In this document: piece by piece, positions 15,347 to 23,969 of the stretch
How the letters are laid out: the number at the start of each line of letters is the position of its first letter
Position numbering within the stretch: the first letter of the stretch is position 1
Source of the DNA: Oscillospiraceae bacterium
GTDB taxonomy: Bacteria; Bacillota_A; Clostridia; Oscillospirales; Oscillospiraceae
NCBI GenBank assembly: GCA_902789835.1
Contig: CADAPN010000012.1
Span: 1 to 53,527 of the forward strand
DNA: 53,527 nt
Direction: 5' to 3'
Position numbers and translations under genes: made by a program
The notes under the pieces: generated by a model
Told to the model about the DNA's origin: nothing
Database searches by the model: none
What the model saw: only the letters and a program-made list of their open reading frames with translations

Positions 15347-17124
15347 ACAGTAAAATACTCGAATTTTACACTGACCTGAGAGATGAAGTGATGGAAGGTG
15401 TAAAAAACAGAGATTATGAGTCCACTAATGCGGCATTCAAGAACGTGTTCCTGTCGTACTTGCTGGAGACGGGAGAAACGGTTCTCTCAGACTGTCAGTT
15501 TGTTGATTTCAAGAAGGATGCCGACAAGATCCGCCTTGATGGCTACTCGTTCAGCGATTACTTTAACTCCCTTACTCTGCTCATCAGCCTATTTGAACCC
15601 AAACCTGTACCCGGAACCATTCGTAAGACTGAGATAGAAAAACAACTGAAAAAAGCGCTCAAATTCTATAAGAGCTGTGCAACGGACTATTTTCAGGAAA
15701 TTGAAGAGTCCGGAGAGGGTTACCAGGCGTATGAATTTATCGACGCACACAAGAAAGATATTGAGTCCGTCACAATCGTTTTAATCACTAACAATGAAGC
15801 AATCCCCTTTGTTCCGGAAGATAACAAAGCCGGTAAGATTCCCATCAAATATGATGTGTGGGATATTGAACGTCTGTATAATGCTGTCTTTACCGGGGAG
15901 AACGTATACCGCCCCACTACAATTAAGCTCAAAAGCAAATACAAATCCCCGTTAACTATGATCCGTGTTCCTGCCGAGAATGAAATCTACGATTGCTTTG
16001 TAGGTATCATTTCCGGCCAGACGCTCGCTTCCGTATATAAAGACGAAGGACAGGATCTGATTCAGAAGAACGTACGTTCCTTCCTGCAGGCAACGGGAAA
16101 GGTCAATAAAGGCATAAAAAATTCTCTGGCGAAAAATCCAGAGATGTTTATGGCATACAACAACGGTATATCGACGATTGCGGACAGTATCACGATTGAC
16201 GAAGCCCTATCATCTGATTCTGTTGTGACCATTAACGATATTACCGGATGGCAGATCGTTAACGGCGGTCAGACCACGGCATCCATCTATAATGCCATGC
16301 AATCGAAGCTTCCTCTCGGTGATGTCTTCGTCCAAATCAAACTGACCGTATTGAAGCAGCACAGCAATGATGAAGAGATCATCCATAACATTTCCCAGTA
16401 TGCGAACAGTCAGAATAAGATTAACATGTCTGACTTCAACGCAAACGATCCCTATCACGTCAATATGGAGAGGATCTCCCGTACTACATATATTCCTGTA
16501 GAACGCGGAAAAGGCACAGAACAGTGGTTCTATGAGCGCGCCAGGGGCCAGTATCTGGTCGAGGTGAACCGTCAGCCTACGCCGTCTGCCAAAAAGCAGT
16601 TCCAAGCCAGATGCCCGAAGAGTAGGTGTATTTCCAAAACTGTTGCTGCAAAATGTGTTATGGCTTGGAAGGGCTACCCTGAAATTGTCAGCAAAGGCCT
16701 TGAAACGAATTTCGTGTTTTTCTCCGAGAAAATACAAAGTGGTGAAATCCCGCCCCCGTCAACAGCAAGCTATATTGAAATGATTTCTACAGTGATCCTG
16801 TTTAATACCTGCGATAAGATCATAAACAACTTGAAATATGGCGGGTTTAAGGCTCAGCAGGATTACTATACCGTTGCTCTTCTGGGGAAATACTATAGTG
16901 ATTTGGTCAATTTCCAACGTATCTGGGAAAAGCAAGCCCTTAATGATGAGCTTGTCACTATCATCCCCATTCTTGCAGATTTTGTATGGGATCACTTTCA
17001 GAACCCAACCGTTCCTGGTGTGAACATCGGCCAGTGGTGTAAAAAAGAAGACTGCTGGGAGTTGCTTCAAGAGAGATTCGAAGGTAGCGAAATCTATAAG
17101 AACAGGAAGATAGAGAATGTATAA
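15340..17124 (+). CDS. AIPR-family (abortive infection phage resistance) protein
   Basis: 594 residues. The AIPR core is recognisable: FMAYNNGISTIAD (about 268-280), GWQIVNGGQTTASIYNAM (about 303-320), ISQYANSQNKINMSDF (about 350-365) and FYERARGQYLVE (about 395). AIPR proteins occur in phage-resistance loci and in Mza-type operons. The biochemical activity is not settled. Start codon lies 7 bases inside the preceding gene; the stop overlaps the methyltransferase start by 8 bases. Confidence 0.88.
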   Translation: MLNSKILEFYTDLRDEVMEGVKNRDYESTNAAFKNVFLSYLLETGETVLSDCQFVDFKKDADKIRLDGYSFSDYFNSLTLLISLFEPKPVPGTIRKTEIEKQLKKALKFYKSCATDYFQEIEESGEGYQAYEFIDAHKKDIESVTIVLITNNEAIPFVPEDNKAGKIPIKYDVWDIERLYNAVFTGENVYRPTTIKLKSKYKSPLTMIRVPAENEIYDCFVGIISGQTLASVYKDEGQDLIQKNVRSFLQATGKVNKGIKNSLAKNPEMFMAYNNGISTIADSITIDEALSSDSVVTINDITGWQIVNGGQTTASIYNAMQSKLPLGDVFVQIKLTVLKQHSNDEEIIHNISQYANSQNKINMSDFNANDPYHVNMERISRTTYIPVERGKGTEQWFYERARGQYLVEVNRQPTPSAKKQFQARCPKSRCISKTVAAKCVMAWKGYPEIVSKGLETNFVFFSEKIQSGEIPPPSTASYIEMISTVILFNTCDKIINNLKYGGFKAQQDYYTVALLGKYYSDLVNFQRIWEKQALNDELVTIIPILADFVWDHFQNPTVPGVNIGQWCKKEDCWELLQERFEGSEIYKNRKIENV

Positions 17125-18712
17125 AACCGTTGACTTGTTCGCCGGCGCAGGCGGTCTAAGCCTCGGTTTCCAGTTGACTGAGGCATTTGAGATAGTCGCT
17201 GCTGCGGAGAACAACCCAAACGCTTTAAAAACATATAAGCGTAATCACCCTAAGACCAAGCTGTATAAAGATGTCAGGACGATCAAATACGGGAAGCTAC
17301 AAAAGGATCTTGGCCCTATTGATGTTGTAATCGGCGGTCCTCCCTGCCAGGGCTTTTCGAATGCCAACCGGCAAAAAGCACAGGCGATCAGCCAAAATAA
17401 CACCCTTGTAAAGGCTTATGTGAAGGCCATACAGAAACTTCAACCCAAAGTGTTCGTCATGGAAAACGTGAGCATGATCAAGTCGGACACGCATCGCTTT
17501 TATTGTGCAGCCGGTGATGAGGCAATGATCAAAGAGTTGGGGCTGGGGCTTATTGAGCACAAAGCTGTATTGACAGAAAAATTCCCCGGCTTGGATGAGT
17601 TGTCCACGTTGCTTCAGGATGCCTTGTCATTGTATTCTCAGTATCTTTGGCCTGAAGCGATATACAACGATATCAATGTTCTGTACAAGCGAAAGCACAA
17701 CATTGAGAAGCTGAAAGCCTCTGCTGACAAGCGAAAAGCACGATTGAGCCGGTTCATAGAAAAAACGCATCTTGCTTACCCTCATGATGAGATCACGGAT
17801 CGTTTCGTCGCGGTTTTCAAGGCAATCAAGCAGTACTATGAAAATGGTGATACAGACACCATGGTCGAGACTTTGGAGCCTGCGGTTTCCTTGCAACGAA
17901 TGTTTCGTCACTACAAGGAACTACACGATAACGATATCACCATTAACGGTTTTGATTTCACTAATGGCGTATGCGCGCTTGTTAAATCCTATTCTGTCAT
18001 TGATTTTATAAAGAAATCACTTGGCGACGGACATGGGCCATATCATATAGATGAAAAAGTTCTGAATGCTATTGATTATGGTGTACCACAATATAGAGAG
18101 CGTTTTATATTATTCGGGAGCCGTATCGGTCCTGTTCCTGCTTTTCCAGAAAAGACTGTGCTTCCCAAACACTATCGTACAGTTAAGGATGCCATTGGTG
18201 ATATTGAGGATATTGAGCCGAGCCAAGATCCTAAAAAAGCCACCTTCCCGTTGAAACCAATAGAGTTGCCTGAAGGAAGCTTCCTCGCATATGCCCGAGA
18301 TAGTAAGCAATTATACAATCATTTCAACACAAGTACCAGCAAAGTTGCTCAGGAGAGGTATGATGCACTTGAAGAAGGTGGTAACTTCCTTTCTCTTCCG
18401 GATGAGCTGAAAAGCACATATTCCGATGCAAAACGGACACAAAGCACCATCTATTGGAAGTTGAAATATAATCAACCGTCAAACACAGTAGTAAATGTGC
18501 GAAAATCTATGTGGGTTCATCCTAAGCACAATCGTGCGCTCAGTGTGCGGGAGGCAGCAAGATTACAGTCTTTCCCTGATAGCTTTCGGTTCTGCGGCCC
18601 AAAAGATTCGCAGTATCAGCAGGTTGGAAACGCCGTTCCCCCGCTGTTTGCAAAGGAGATAGCTAAGAGCATTGCTACATATCTTGATGGTTTTAACGAC
18701 CGGGAAAGATAA
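17117..18712 (+). CDS. C5 cytosine DNA methyltransferase
   Basis: 531 residues, with all main C5-methyltransferase motifs: I (DLFAGAGGLSLGF, 6-18), IV with catalytic Cys (GGPPCQGFSNANR, about 73-85), VI (FVMENVSMI, about 114), VIII (YGVPQYRERFILFG, about 320), IX (LSVREAARLQSFP, about 475) and X (QYQQVGNAVPPLFAKE, about 500). There is an unusually long insert between motifs VI and VIII (about 125-310), predicted helical and charged, while the target-recognition region (about 350-460) lies in its normal place. It is the last gene of the operon and presumably protects the host DNA from the ATPase/Z1/nuclease genes, as in a restriction-modification pair. Target sequence unknown. Confidence 0.92.
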   Translation: MYKTVDLFAGAGGLSLGFQLTEAFEIVAAAENNPNALKTYKRNHPKTKLYKDVRTIKYGKLQKDLGPIDVVIGGPPCQGFSNANRQKAQAISQNNTLVKAYVKAIQKLQPKVFVMENVSMIKSDTHRFYCAAGDEAMIKELGLGLIEHKAVLTEKFPGLDELSTLLQDALSLYSQYLWPEAIYNDINVLYKRKHNIEKLKASADKRKARLSRFIEKTHLAYPHDEITDRFVAVFKAIKQYYENGDTDTMVETLEPAVSLQRMFRHYKELHDNDITINGFDFTNGVCALVKSYSVIDFIKKSLGDGHGPYHIDEKVLNAIDYGVPQYRERFILFGSRIGPVPAFPEKTVLPKHYRTVKDAIGDIEDIEPSQDPKKATFPLKPIELPEGSFLAYARDSKQLYNHFNTSTSKVAQERYDALEEGGNFLSLPDELKSTYSDAKRTQSTIYWKLKYNQPSNTVVNVRKSMWVHPKHNRALSVREAARLQSFPDSFRFCGPKDSQYQQVGNAVPPLFAKEIAKSIATYLDGFNDRER

Positions 18713-18757
18713 AATGGAGCTCCTCAGACGTCGAATTTGAGGAGCTCCATTTCTTTT
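18712..18757. terminator. Bidirectional terminator of the defence operon
   Basis: A perfect 15-bp stem (AAATGGAGCTCCTCA and its complement, 11-base loop) with A's on one side and T's on the other. It serves both the methyltransferase and the convergent small gene at 18757. Confidence 0.8.
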
Positions 18758-18951
18758 CAACTAAACTGAATCCTATCAAGGACGGTCTCTTTATCTCCGG
18801 CAGTCCGGAGCAATACGATTTCACGATATAAACCTGAATCATCATTGTGGAACAAAGAAAAATGATGCTCAGCGTCTTCTTTTACATAGTAATTATACTC
18901 TTCATTTGGTTTGAAATCATTTCTAACAAATCTGACTGTAAACACATCCAT
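18757..18951 (-). CDS. Small hypothetical protein
   Basis: 64 residues, acidic, no membrane segment. GAGGTGA lies about 8 bases before the ATG. It ends at the shared terminator, converging on the defence operon. No family recognised. Codon use looks like its neighbours. Confidence 0.5.
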   Translation of the reverse strand: MDVFTVRFVRNDFKPNEEYNYYVKEDAEHHFSLFHNDDSGLYREIVLLRTAGDKETVLDRIQFS

Positions 18952-19004
18952 AACAAGTCACCTCGAAATCTATCTATATTTTACTACAAGTGAGCTAAAT
19001 AATC

Positions 19005-19038
19005 AAACCCAACTCAAATCAAAGAGTTGGGCTTTGTC
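19005..19038 (-). terminator. Probable terminator of the XRE gene
   Basis: CAAACCCAACTC and GAGTTGGGCTTTG pair with one mismatch around an 8-base loop. Read on the minus strand it is followed by TTTGATT, a weak T-tract. Confidence 0.45.
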
Positions 19039-19086
19039 GTCTAGTAAGTTTTTCTTATGAGCGTTGTAATTGCCCACACACCTGAT

Positions 19087-19389
19087 TCAATCTTGATCCG
19101 ATAGGATTTCCTCTGTGTTTTTAGTCAAAGGCTGATCCATAAGGCCAATCACTTCCTGATCGGTCAAGCTGTCATTCTCAGTCATGCCGAGAAGATAGTA
19201 GATGTTTGTCTTCAGAACGTTTGCGAACACCGGCAGGCGGGAAAGCAAAATATCATTCTTTCCGTTTTCTATGTTAAAGATAATGGTTTTTCGCGTGGCA
19301 GATGAGTATCCGACAGCAGTCGCAAGTTCCTCCATCGTGAGTTTAAGCTGCTGCCTTCTTTTCTTTATTCGATTCCCCATCTCGCTCAT
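19087..19389 (-). CDS. XRE-family helix-turn-helix repressor
   Basis: 100 residues from the ATG at 19387-19389 (GGTGG 8 bases upstream; an in-frame GTG at 19401 is the alternative). The N-terminal DNA-binding domain is typical of the lambda Cro/C1 fold: GNRIKKRRQQLKLTMEELATA, then ATRKTIIFNIENGK and LLSRLPVFANVLKTNIYYLLG (about 5-72). The C-terminal tail is acidic and short, so it is a small repressor rather than a LexA-like one. It is divergent from the gene at 19562 and the matching motifs around that promoter are its probable operators. Confidence 0.85.
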   Translation of the reverse strand: MSEMGNRIKKRRQQLKLTMEELATAVGYSSATRKTIIFNIENGKNDILLSRLPVFANVLKTNIYYLLGMTENDSLTDQEVIGLMDQPLTKNTEEILSDQD

Positions 19390-19419
19390 TTTTGGCACCA
19401 CCCCTGAAGCTATGTCGTC

Positions 19420-19448
19420 ATTTTACCACTCTCCATTGCGCCAGACAA
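19420..19448 (-). promoter_or_regulatory. Promoter of the XRE repressor gene
   Basis: On the minus strand TTGTCT (19448-19443), 17 bases, TAAAAT (19425-19420), with TG in the extended -10 position. Confidence 0.5.
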
Positions 19449-19470
19449 GGAAGAATTCTCAAATCGCAAG

Positions 19471-19549
19471 AAGTTGGCTATTTCTCAACTTTCTGTTGAC
19501 AGAAAAGGAGTCCAGCTGCTATAATTTCAAGTAGAGAATTTATCAACTT
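19471..19549. promoter_or_regulatory. Paired operator-like motifs around the 19562 promoter
   Basis: A 16-base element AAGTTGGCTATTTCTC (19471-19486, plus strand) recurs inverted at 19549-19534 as AAGTTGATAAATTCTC (12 of 16 match). The two copies flank the promoter at 19496-19525. A CAACTT half-site also follows the first copy (19486-19491), giving a dyad AAGTTG...CAACTT. Probable binding sites of the XRE repressor. Confidence 0.55.
19496..19525 (+). promoter_or_regulatory. Near-consensus promoter of the 19562 gene
   Basis: TTGACA (19496-19501), 18 bases, TATAAT (19520-19525). Both hexamers are perfect matches. Such a strong promoter beside a repressor gene suggests tight repression. Confidence 0.75.
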
Positions 19550-19561
19550 TCGGAGGCGGCT

Positions 19562-20368
19562 ATGGACACAATTCTTCAAGATCTAATTGGAGCACTCGCT
19601 GACGCAACAGACTGCAAAGGGATGGGGTATGTCTTGAAAAATATCAGGCAACATCTTTTGGAGACAGACAGTACAGGCTGGGATTATGTTGTCGGCGAAG
19701 TGATTAGCCGAATAAATGAGATTGCCAAGCTAAAGCGAGAAAAATACATAGAAAGCCCTAATCACAAACCGTATTATATCTCTTCCGGCAAAGAGGCCGA
19801 CCTGCTATATATAGCTTCTGTGCTGACTGATCATCTAAACGGTAATCCAGCATATATCATGAAAGCATTGTCATTTCTTTCTTCTATGTTTCTTGAAGGC
19901 GGAAAAGCTTCGCTTTCCCATGTTCATCGCTGTGAAGAGATCTTAACCCATGTTCTGAGCAAATTCACTATCATGAACCGGCCCTCAGGTATTGCCCTGA
20001 CCATGGTCTTCCCGCGAGTCGTGATATCAAGTGGAGTTGAATGCTTTTCCGATGAAGATGGTTCGGTTTGGGCTGTCAGCGCAACGAGTCCAGATGATGC
20101 TGTTATCGAATCGTTTTCGTATGAGGCTGTCGCAATGCTATTGGATACAGGAGAGTCAGTTCCAGACGAGGCAATAGCATTACTTGAACAGACATGTAGT
20201 CCGGAAATTAGGATGGACAGAGAAGAAGACCAGTTCGTAGACTATATCTGTGCACTGAAACTTGGCTTAAGCTATCTTGGCCCATATTCTGACCTGATTG
20301 CGGATCAAGCAGAATCTGAAAAATACGGGAAAATCTGGCATGACTATATCATTGGGTTACAACAATAA
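19562..20368 (+). CDS. Unknown 268-residue protein under XRE control
   Basis: 268 residues, no membrane segment, acidic, mainly helical (for example KGMGYVLKNIRQHLLE and YVVGEVISRINEIAKLKREK). GGAGG lies 5 bases before the ATG. It has its own near-consensus promoter, flanked by operator-like motifs, and its own terminator at 20384. No family recognised. Its place between the repressor and the recombinases suggests a controlled function such as transfer, excision or defence, but the sequence does not decide. Confidence 0.8.
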   Translation: MDTILQDLIGALADATDCKGMGYVLKNIRQHLLETDSTGWDYVVGEVISRINEIAKLKREKYIESPNHKPYYISSGKEADLLYIASVLTDHLNGNPAYIMKALSFLSSMFLEGGKASLSHVHRCEEILTHVLSKFTIMNRPSGIALTMVFPRVVISSGVECFSDEDGSVWAVSATSPDDAVIESFSYEAVAMLLDTGESVPDEAIALLEQTCSPEIRMDREEDQFVDYICALKLGLSYLGPYSDLIADQAESEKYGKIWHDYIIGLQQ

Positions 20369-20383
20369 AGGCATATCAGATTG

Positions 20384-20424
20384 ATAATAGGGCTGCCATC
20401 AGGTGGCCCTATTACTGTTTTATT
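20384..20424 (+). terminator. Terminator after the 268-residue gene
   Basis: AATAGGGC...GGCCCTATT stem with a short loop, then ACTGTTTTATT. It separates this gene from the recombinase module. Confidence 0.65.
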
Positions 20425-20552
20425 CTCTTCTTCTATGACACATTTGTATACTATCCGACTAGCGATTTTAAAATGGCAACAGTAAATTTTATATGAGCTT
20501 GCATTTGGCAACTGAACTACCAATGAAAAAAGCAGAGCAAATGGAGAGCTAA

Positions 20553-21734
20553 ATGGATATCAATATCTTACCGTATGAAGAAGACACTTCGCTATATTCC
20601 GTTGAAAGAGCTGTCATCGAATCGAAGAAGGGTGACTATACTTGCTTCTTGATTCTTCGTGACCGACTACCGGCAACTGATCTCAATAAACATTTGATAC
20701 TGAAGCAGAAAAAGAGCGCACATCCCTGCTCTACCGGTGCATATGTGATTGCAAGCCTGCTCAATGAGATGTACGACCGCGGCCTTGAGATTGAGGATAT
20801 TACACGCGGGCACATTTTTGATTATCTGACTGAGGCATATGTGGAAGAGGGCAAAGCATACAAGACTATCTTGTCTTATATCACGATCATTGGCGATCTG
20901 TTTGATGACCTGCACGTGCACGGAATCCCCATCCACAGTTCTTTGCTAATGACAGACAAAAATGCCCTTTATGTTTTGAAGAACAAAAAAGAACGCAGAT
21001 GTATTACTACGATCCCGCTGATGCGTAAGGAATTTCTGCCTAACAAGAATGCTGTCATCAGTAATAGTATGTTCTCTTATACAAAATGGTACACCAAAGA
21101 TCAGATTGATGCTCTGGCGAAAGAACTGCCGCTGGTATATCGCTGCATCTTTTTGGACACGGTTATGACCGGTCATCGTGTAGACTCCGCATTGTCCATC
21201 ACTACGATGACTTACAATGCAAAAGAACAGTACATCATGCCAACGCGTACGAAAACCGGGCGCAATCACCGCGCTCATCTTCCGGCCTATCTCGCAGAAT
21301 TGATCTACACATATCTCATTGAGGAGCGAAGTGCGACGGTGAGCAAAACGGGTTCTACCAGTGAATATCTGTTCCTGGGAAGAGACGGGAAGCCTGTCAC
21401 ATATGGCGCTTATCGAGCTGCTTTAATGACAGCTGCGGGACGTGTGAGGGAAAAGTATCCCGAACTCGGATTGACAGAGGTACACACTCACGCAGGCCGA
21501 TCCACATTTGCGGCTGCTTTGCGGAGCTATCAGAAGAAGCAACAGGCTGAAGGTATTCCTACACTTACCGATGATGATTTTTGCAAGCAAATGGACTGGT
21601 CAAGCCTACAGTGCTTGGATAACTATGACATCCTGACCAGGGCGCAGACCGCGTCCCCCATTATTGACCAGTTCCAGGCCGATTTCTTCTCTTTCACAAG
21701 CAGTCACAACACAGAATTACCGGAGGATAAATAA
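20553..21734 (+). CDS. Tyrosine recombinase 1 (TnpA-like)
   Basis: 393 residues. The C-terminal catalytic domain has the tyrosine-recombinase set: first Arg in TGHRVDSALSIT (about 208), the HxxR box in THAGRSTFAAAL (about 313), a Trp in MDWSSLQ and the nucleophile Tyr in LDNYDI (about 352). The N-terminal half (1-180) is the usual core-binding/arm-binding helical region. First of three consecutive recombinases, with GGAGAGC before its ATG. Its stop overlaps the next start by one base. The arrangement is like Tn554 TnpA/TnpB/TnpC or recombinase-trio elements. Confidence 0.88.
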   Translation: MDINILPYEEDTSLYSVERAVIESKKGDYTCFLILRDRLPATDLNKHLILKQKKSAHPCSTGAYVIASLLNEMYDRGLEIEDITRGHIFDYLTEAYVEEGKAYKTILSYITIIGDLFDDLHVHGIPIHSSLLMTDKNALYVLKNKKERRCITTIPLMRKEFLPNKNAVISNSMFSYTKWYTKDQIDALAKELPLVYRCIFLDTVMTGHRVDSALSITTMTYNAKEQYIMPTRTKTGRNHRAHLPAYLAELIYTYLIEERSATVSKTGSTSEYLFLGRDGKPVTYGAYRAALMTAAGRVREKYPELGLTEVHTHAGRSTFAAALRSYQKKQQAEGIPTLTDDDFCKQMDWSSLQCLDNYDILTRAQTASPIIDQFQADFFSFTSSHNTELPEDK

Positions 21735-23968
21735 TGCATGCAATCGAGATCATTCGAGAAGACCGGCTGACGGTTACCATGATGATCGATGGGCGTGAAA
21801 TTACGCTTACGCGGAAAGGAAATCCCAAAACCCTGTACTCGCCCGCACTGATTTCAGCAGATCTTGACATGCTACTCCACCTGATTTCCTGCTCACAACC
21901 TATTTCATCCGGTCGGTTTCATTTGGCAGGAACAAATATCATCCGCATGATTGATGTGTTTTGTCTTAATGAAGCCGTAGTCGCATGGGAGGCATACGCA
22001 AAAGAGAAAATCACCTATAACTCCATGCTACTAGGCGTCTTTTATGAATACTTAGGCTTCGTTGTAAGCTCACATCTCGAAAACAGTCCTTTCTTTTTAA
22101 AAGGATCCCAGATCGGTGCGGCCTGCAAGAAAAAAGCCATTCTGGAACGGCATCGTATGGTTGCCGCAGGAAAGACTGGGAAGCCATATGTTTATCACAG
22201 TCAGAGTGCCCGTAATTCCAGAAACATCATCCGAAAGCTGTCATGTGATGCTGACGGCGTGAGAGTGGAATATGTGACGCAAGAGAACAATACCGTCACA
22301 TACCTTATTAACAGCATACCCGTATCTTTCTGTACATCAAGCCGAGCATTGACATTAAATGCTCAGTCCATCCATAATGCCGTCAGGACGATACAAGAGG
22401 CTTTGGTCCATAGTCAAATTGAGATGCTTGATCCTGTTATCGGCCTGCTGGGTGGCAAGGCGGTTTTATCGATCATGGCATCGCTTTATATGGATCAGTC
22501 AAGAGAGTTGCTTATTTCATATGCGCGGAAACAGTATGTAGATAACCGAGAACTCCCTACGCCGAGGAAACTATTCAAATCTGTTTTTCACAATAATCTC
22601 CGGGATCTTACTCCTGCATATGAATTGTTGGCTGCCGTCGAGAGCGTGATTCCAGAAGCGACTGAGTATCTGGTCAGTTCTTCTGTTGATGAGCTGATGT
22701 CTGACAAAAGCCAGTGGATCCTGTATTACCTAAGGGCCAACAATCCTTTTAGGCGCACAGTGGCGTTCCACCACAGTGAAGGAATCAACCAAGAAGTACG
22801 CAATTTTTTGAGAAACGTTGCGCAGATTCGGATCACATCTCAAACTGAGTATGTTGTTTTGGTTTATGACAACTGGTATTACATTGATTCCGCACATCGA
22901 ATTCTTACGGAGTCAGGCGTTCATCTCAATTCCATACTGGACATCCAGCCAACAGACTGTTTATACCTGCAGAGTTATCTTGCTCAACGTTCAGGGTATA
23001 AAGAGAAAACACAGCGGCACATTATCCAGGTTATGATGCGGTTTTATAGCTTCACTGCTAAAAGAAGCGGAATAACAGGCAAGTCACCATTTGACTTCAT
23101 CCATCTTCCGAAACAATCAGAGGGAAAACATACGCCCCCAATTACGGCAGAAGCGTTGGAGTTGATCAAAGGCCGGATTTCCTCGTTACCCGCACATTTT
23201 CGTATTGCTTTTACCATAGCTGTGCTTACCGGTGCCCGCGCCAGTTCTATTTGCCTACTTACGACAGATGCAATTGTGCATAAAGAAGATGGGTATGAGT
23301 TGATTATTCAACACAAGAAAACTGAGATTCGGCACACAATGAGCAACCGACCAACGTATACCCTCAAGAAGCTATCGGGTGAATTTGTACAATTTCTTCA
23401 TAATTACATTGAGTCCACAAAGGAAATCCGGTCCAAATTGGATGTGCCCTACCTGCTGGTCTACTATCCGCCTAACTACCGGACAGGTTCAAAACGACCA
23501 CCGGCCGTCCTCACCCCAAGCACCTTCGCCGATCAGATTGCAAAACTTATGAGAGATACTCCGTTGTATCGCACTGATGGTACCCCGGTGAAATGCAATT
23601 TCATGAGCATCCGGGCTGAATTTGGACGGGCCATGTTTGCAAGCGGCGCTACTGCAGATGATGTGGCAAGAGCTCTTGGTAATACAGCTCCTGTCGCAGC
23701 TACAAACTACAACACAATGAGTGCAAAAGATGAAGCTGAGCTATACCACCAGCATTATGATGCAGCTTTTGCCCCGATGCGAGAACAGATCAAAGCCAGA
23801 TATGAAAAAGAAGAGAATGTTATCCTTCTTTCTGATCATATTTCCCCAAAACCAGTTATGTACGGCAACTGTACAAGTAATGACAATAAACAATGCAACA
23901 AAAACAACTGCGATGAATGTCCACAACGCATTGTTTGTCGCCAAGAAAGAGAAGTGGTTATGAGATAA
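21734..23968 (+). CDS. Tyrosine recombinase 2 (TnpB-like, atypical catalytic residues)
   Basis: 744 residues, the longest of the trio. The catalytic domain is near 460-690: first Arg in LTGARASSICLL (about 497), a Lys in the beta strand (HKKTEIRHTM), second Arg in MSIRAEFGRAMF (about 627) and Tyr in TNYNT (about 658). Two residues that are normally His are changed: the HxxR box reads MSIR and the later H/W position reads GN. The C-terminus has a Cys cluster (CTSNDNKQC, then NNCDECPQRIVC) that may bind zinc. It starts inside the previous stop (TAATG). Confidence 0.85.
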   Translation: MHAIEIIREDRLTVTMMIDGREITLTRKGNPKTLYSPALISADLDMLLHLISCSQPISSGRFHLAGTNIIRMIDVFCLNEAVVAWEAYAKEKITYNSMLLGVFYEYLGFVVSSHLENSPFFLKGSQIGAACKKKAILERHRMVAAGKTGKPYVYHSQSARNSRNIIRKLSCDADGVRVEYVTQENNTVTYLINSIPVSFCTSSRALTLNAQSIHNAVRTIQEALVHSQIEMLDPVIGLLGGKAVLSIMASLYMDQSRELLISYARKQYVDNRELPTPRKLFKSVFHNNLRDLTPAYELLAAVESVIPEATEYLVSSSVDELMSDKSQWILYYLRANNPFRRTVAFHHSEGINQEVRNFLRNVAQIRITSQTEYVVLVYDNWYYIDSAHRILTESGVHLNSILDIQPTDCLYLQSYLAQRSGYKEKTQRHIIQVMMRFYSFTAKRSGITGKSPFDFIHLPKQSEGKHTPPITAEALELIKGRISSLPAHFRIAFTIAVLTGARASSICLLTTDAIVHKEDGYELIIQHKKTEIRHTMSNRPTYTLKKLSGEFVQFLHNYIESTKEIRSKLDVPYLLVYYPPNYRTGSKRPPAVLTPSTFADQIAKLMRDTPLYRTDGTPVKCNFMSIRAEFGRAMFASGATADDVARALGNTAPVAATNYNTMSAKDEAELYHQHYDAAFAPMREQIKARYEKEENVILLSDHISPKPVMYGNCTSNDNKQCNKNNCDECPQRIVCRQEREVVMR

Positions 23969-23969
23969 A

